A program made the translations under genes and the position numbers. A model generated the notes under the pieces. It was not told where the DNA came from and made no database searches. It saw only the letters and a program-made list of their open reading frames with translations. Below are positions 60,901 through 64,000 of a DNA stretch of 64,000 bases, piece after piece (position 1 is the first letter of the stretch; the number at the start of each line of letters is the position of its first letter). Source of the stretch: Trichuris trichiura (lineage: Eukaryota > Nematoda > Enoplea > Trichinellida > Trichuridae); contig JBAJFE010000062.1 in assembly GCA_037903355.1 (NCBI GenBank), positions 992,001 to 1,056,000 of the forward strand, read 5' to 3'.

Positions 60901-61939
60901 ATCTTACCATTCTACAGTCGTCCATACAGTCGTCGTATTTCTTCATCATTTCCTTGAATTCTTTGAATCCTCTTCCCACAACTAGCGGGTCTCGCAGATG
61001 CCTGCAAGTTTCTATGTTGCACACTGTTTCCACTTTGCCAATTCGATCGTATAATTCGTCCAGCATGTGTTGGTCGGCCCTAGATGGCTTCAGGATGCGC
61101 TGCAAGTAAGTCAGTGCGTCTGCTTCAAAAAGTAATATAAGCGATTTTAGCATATTTTTCGTGTCTTCCATTGTTTGGTTACATGCGTTTAAAAAATTCC
61201 CTCCTCACTGTCTTTCATTGCCAAATTCATTGTACAACGTAGGTCTTTGCGTGAAATGTTTACTAGAAACTGATTTTTGAGGCATTTATTTTTACTTCTA
61301 TTGCGCTGTCCCCTTAAATGGTAAGGAGCAAGCTTACCTGAATCCTTTCCATCTCTTGTAGGTCCTGAAACAGCTTCTAGTGAGCTTGATCTGTTTTACC
61401 ATAAAGGCGGGAAAGTAGCATAGCTTATGAACTTTGATTTACATTGAATCCTTCAAGTTTGCAGGGTAATTAAATTTTTTTTGATTTCCTTTTCCCGTTT
61501 AATCAACTTGCCTCGCCAGCATGTTTTTTCTGCGTGCAGTTGATGTTTAAGCAATAAAGCAGTGTGCTTTCCTTTGATAATAAGTATTCTCAAGTATTAT
61601 CATTTGAAAGCTCATACTTACCGTAGCTTCATTTGTGAGTGGGAGTCGTTCTATTCTTAAATGAGTGCGTTTGTATTTCTGCCGTTACATGTCTTTCGCT
61701 TTCATTTAGCGCTAGCGGAAAATAGTATAGGCTTTAACATGTTTTAATTAATGTCCTATTAGAAAGCCAATTACGGCCTTATGAAATATACCAAAGGCGA
61801 GGAGCTCTACTAGGTTAGGAGAGCGTTGCTTCCTCTCTAGCATAATTGCAACTTGGGAGTTGCAATCGAAGTTGCTCACCGTTTCTCTTATGAAGGCGTT
61901 CGTCAAGCACGCAAACGACAAGACGAGGATAACTTTCAT
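57949..61939 (-). CDS. Modular secreted protein, 7-exon paralogue, unrecognised family
   Basis: Exons: 61880-61939, 61338-61364, 60908-61099, 59671-59820, 59048-59074, 58763-58954, 57949-58098; 265 residues, all introns phase 0. Exon 1 is exactly 20 codons and encodes a signal peptide (MKVILVLSFACLTNAF). Two units of 27-nt micro-exon (such as DLQEMERIQ), A module and B module follow. Both A exons are 192 nt, with Cys-x4-Cys then Cys-x3-Cys (CNIETC and CMDDC; CRTVKC and CMKGC). The B modules carry EDYWKNMAEIRDEMSPNDA and a diverged terminal form that ends in the stop. The exon plan and sizes match the gene at 25585-34099 on the other strand. An ATTAAA lies right after the stop. Presumed secreted; function unknown. 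Confidence 0.85.
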
Positions 61940-64000
61940 GACGATTGCAATATTTTAGTCCTCTTTCGAAATGCGCTTTAATAGTGACTGTATCTCGCTA
62001 GTGTCAATCCAGCGAGCTATTATGCCAACAAGAGGTTTCGCTTTTTGTTTGAACTGTAGTGAACTGAATAAGTTTCATCTCGTATTGTCACCTACGTTTT
62101 CTCTCTGCTTTCGTATTAGTAAAAACAATTAGGTAATGTAAAAGTCCTTTCGCGTGGCTTTTTTACTTTCTAACTGGTTACTTTTTATTCGAATGAGTTG
62201 GGACAATGTTTTCTCAGTTTGTTTAGCTGATGCACATTTCGATCGCGCTTTTTATGCTTCAGCATAGGACACACAAAAGGACGTGAAGGATGATGTTTAC
62301 TGAAAGATATGATTGCATCTGTTTTTTCACTTTCAGTATCTTATAGGCTATGCGTTTTTTGTTGTTGTGACGTCATTGTCAACATCATTCTACGAAATAG
62401 AACGTCGGCAATCATGATTACCTAAATTGTCTTGGTAAGCATGACTGATTTACGCCTGAGAAGTGTAAGAATAACAGCACGCAGTTCCTTGTTTCTGCGT
62501 TATATCCATTCCTCACATTTTAGTGACTTCTCTAAGGCACCCCTCCATTGTACTTATTCACTACAATGCACTGATGTAAATTCTTATCTCTTTATTCACG
62601 AAATGTGCAGCGTGACTGAGCTTGCTCAATTTAGTCAGATAATTTGCAAGCATTTTTATTTTGGAATTTCTTGTTGAATTTGTAAAACGATTTTCCATTT
62701 TTTTTCTGTTTGCTCTCTTCTCTTCAGCATTTCAACTTTGTGCGTTTGTTTCCGTATAAATGTTCTCGCCCAAGTAGTAATAATAAGCGGTTTACAACAT
62801 TTCGTTATTAGTAGAGGAAAAGCGAGTCTAACTATGAAGGCGAGGATGTTTTTGACGCTTTGTCGGCTGGGCTCATTTGAACGTAGCTCTCCAGGCGGCA
62901 CTCGTCAAAAGTGCACCGACAATTGCACTAGATAAATAAAGTTTCATTTTTTTGGTGTAGTTTTACTCGAAACGTGACGTTTCAGCCAAAGGTTGCTGAT
63001 AGATTATGCATGCCTACAGAATGAACAGTTGGATGGGAAGGGTTTCGAGGTCGCACGATTTGTCTCTTTAGGCGTTGAATTTGAAGGCCAATATGAAATT
63101 AATTTCATAGATTTATTTTGAATAACGAATGCTATTAAACATGCAGATAACATTTGACGTTAGTTTTCACTTCAACTTCAACTTGGAGTTAAGAATGAAT
63201 ATATAGAACGTGTATCTCAATGGGTGCCTTCCATATGGCACAGGATGACCATCACTACAAAACTAAGATGAATGATGCTTCTGAGTGCACTGATTTGTTT
63301 GTGATGGAAAGCTGAAGCTATAGGCCTTTTTCAAACGTCGCATTTATTTCTTAAATCCCCTGTTCACGTAAGTGGATCCAAGTCTTTGCATTTTGTGCAA
63401 CTTTCGACCTTAGTGTAGAAAATTGATTCAACTTCTGGTTTTGCTAACGGCAGTAGTACTAATACTAACATAACCGGATTGTCACTCCTTTGTAATTTGA
63501 AGGCTTAAAAATATTGGTCAATTCATAAACATAGTCGTTTTTCGTTTTTTTAAAAGTAGGGTGGCACTCTTGCAAAGAATATCGGGATTACGTGTTCCTA
63601 ATTCCGATGTTCTTTGTAAGCACCGTTTCAAGCAAGCATGTTCAACAAGGCTGTTTGTTCCATCCTTAGAATTGGGTTAGCAGCCTGTGGCTGTGTACTA
63701 TCAATGCTTGAACCCATCTGCTTATGACGTCATCAGCTTATCGAATTGCGCAAGTCAGTTATGTGTATGATGCATAACACTTCATTTTCATTAGATGAAC
63801 GTACCCAAGTTTCAGGCGGGATTTTAATTTTATTGATTCTATGTAACAATCTGAAGCTAGCAGCACTTGTGAGAATGGTTTTTATTCCTATAGTTTTTCG
63901 AACTCTTCGTCTTCATTCCTAAGCTAACATCGTGTAATAAGAGAGATGAAGTTTTGCTACTACTAGGCAACAGTTGTTAGTCTTAGTCACCTCTACTAGA
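61940..64000. other. Right-edge sequence
   Basis: Promoter region of the 7-exon gene followed by AT-rich sequence. Apart from a possible degenerate relative of the modular family near 62.7-62.9 kb, I see no gene, RNA gene or repeat. Confidence 0.4.
62656..62927 (-). pseudogene. Possible degenerate third copy of the modular family
   Basis: On the minus strand, an acceptor-like TTTATCTAG is followed (62927-62832) by a short frame with Cys-x4-Cys (CTFDEC) in charged sequence, recalling the first half of module A, and then a stop. About 75 bp further on, a frame containing MLKRREQTEKKW resembles the start of module B. The order A then B is as expected for a minus-strand gene, but both are truncated and no signal-peptide exon was found. 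This is a weak call; chance similarity is possible. Confidence 0.25.

Noticed and set aside
1..64000. CRISPR arrays, bacterial operons or a prophage
   Set aside because: No regularly spaced repeats of that kind; the introns, polyadenylation signals and TFIID, UTP4 and ALKBH8 genes show this is animal nuclear DNA.

Overview
The window is a nuclear segment from a small, AT-rich animal genome, most likely a nematode. The best guess is a clade I (Trichuris/whipworm-like) worm. This is inferred from very short introns (many 45-60 nt, GT-AG with a few GC-AG), a nematode-type serpentine receptor, a Penelope-like element and the style of the protein homologies. Exon boundaries below were assigned by hand from splice signals, reading phase and remembered family sequences; no alignment was run.

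Layout. 1-12.3 kb: gene-poor, with a hAT DNA transposon remnant near the left end, a long hairpin and a possible DDE transposase scrap. 12.3-14.5 kb (+): a two-exon Srsx-like GPCR. 15.6-19.8 kb (-): UTP4/cirhin, 15 exons. 20.0-22.6 kb: three short fold-back elements, each with target-site duplications, a tRNA-like sequence and a tRNA-Glu(UUC). 25.6-34.1 kb (+): a 17-exon gene of unrecognised family. It encodes a signal peptide followed by alternating module types, and every intron is in phase 0. 35.8-39.0 kb (-): ALKBH8 (RRM + AlkB + methyltransferase). 39.2-48.5 kb (-): TAF1, 20 exons, two bromodomains. 49.9-52.1 kb (-): NOP2/NSUN1, divergent from TMEM186 (52.4-53.0 kb, +). 53.3-54.1 kb (-): an intronless CTDNEP1-like phosphatase. 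54.7-57.7 kb: a fourth fold-back element and a frameshifted Penelope-like retroelement with 13-bp target-site duplications. 57.9-61.9 kb (-): a second, shorter gene of the modular secreted family, with a degenerate possible third copy at 62.7-62.9 kb.

How the genes fit together. The conserved core (UTP4, ALKBH8, TAF1, NOP2, TMEM186) is housekeeping: small-subunit processome, tRNA wobble uridine modification, TFIID, large-subunit rRNA methylation and a mitochondrial membrane protein. TAF1 and ALKBH8 are only 186 bp apart on the same strand, and NOP2 and TMEM186 share a 298-bp divergent promoter. The modular secreted genes lie on either side of this block and are the most promising undescribed system here. 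The Penelope-like element and the short fold-back elements look like an autonomous/non-autonomous retroelement pair.
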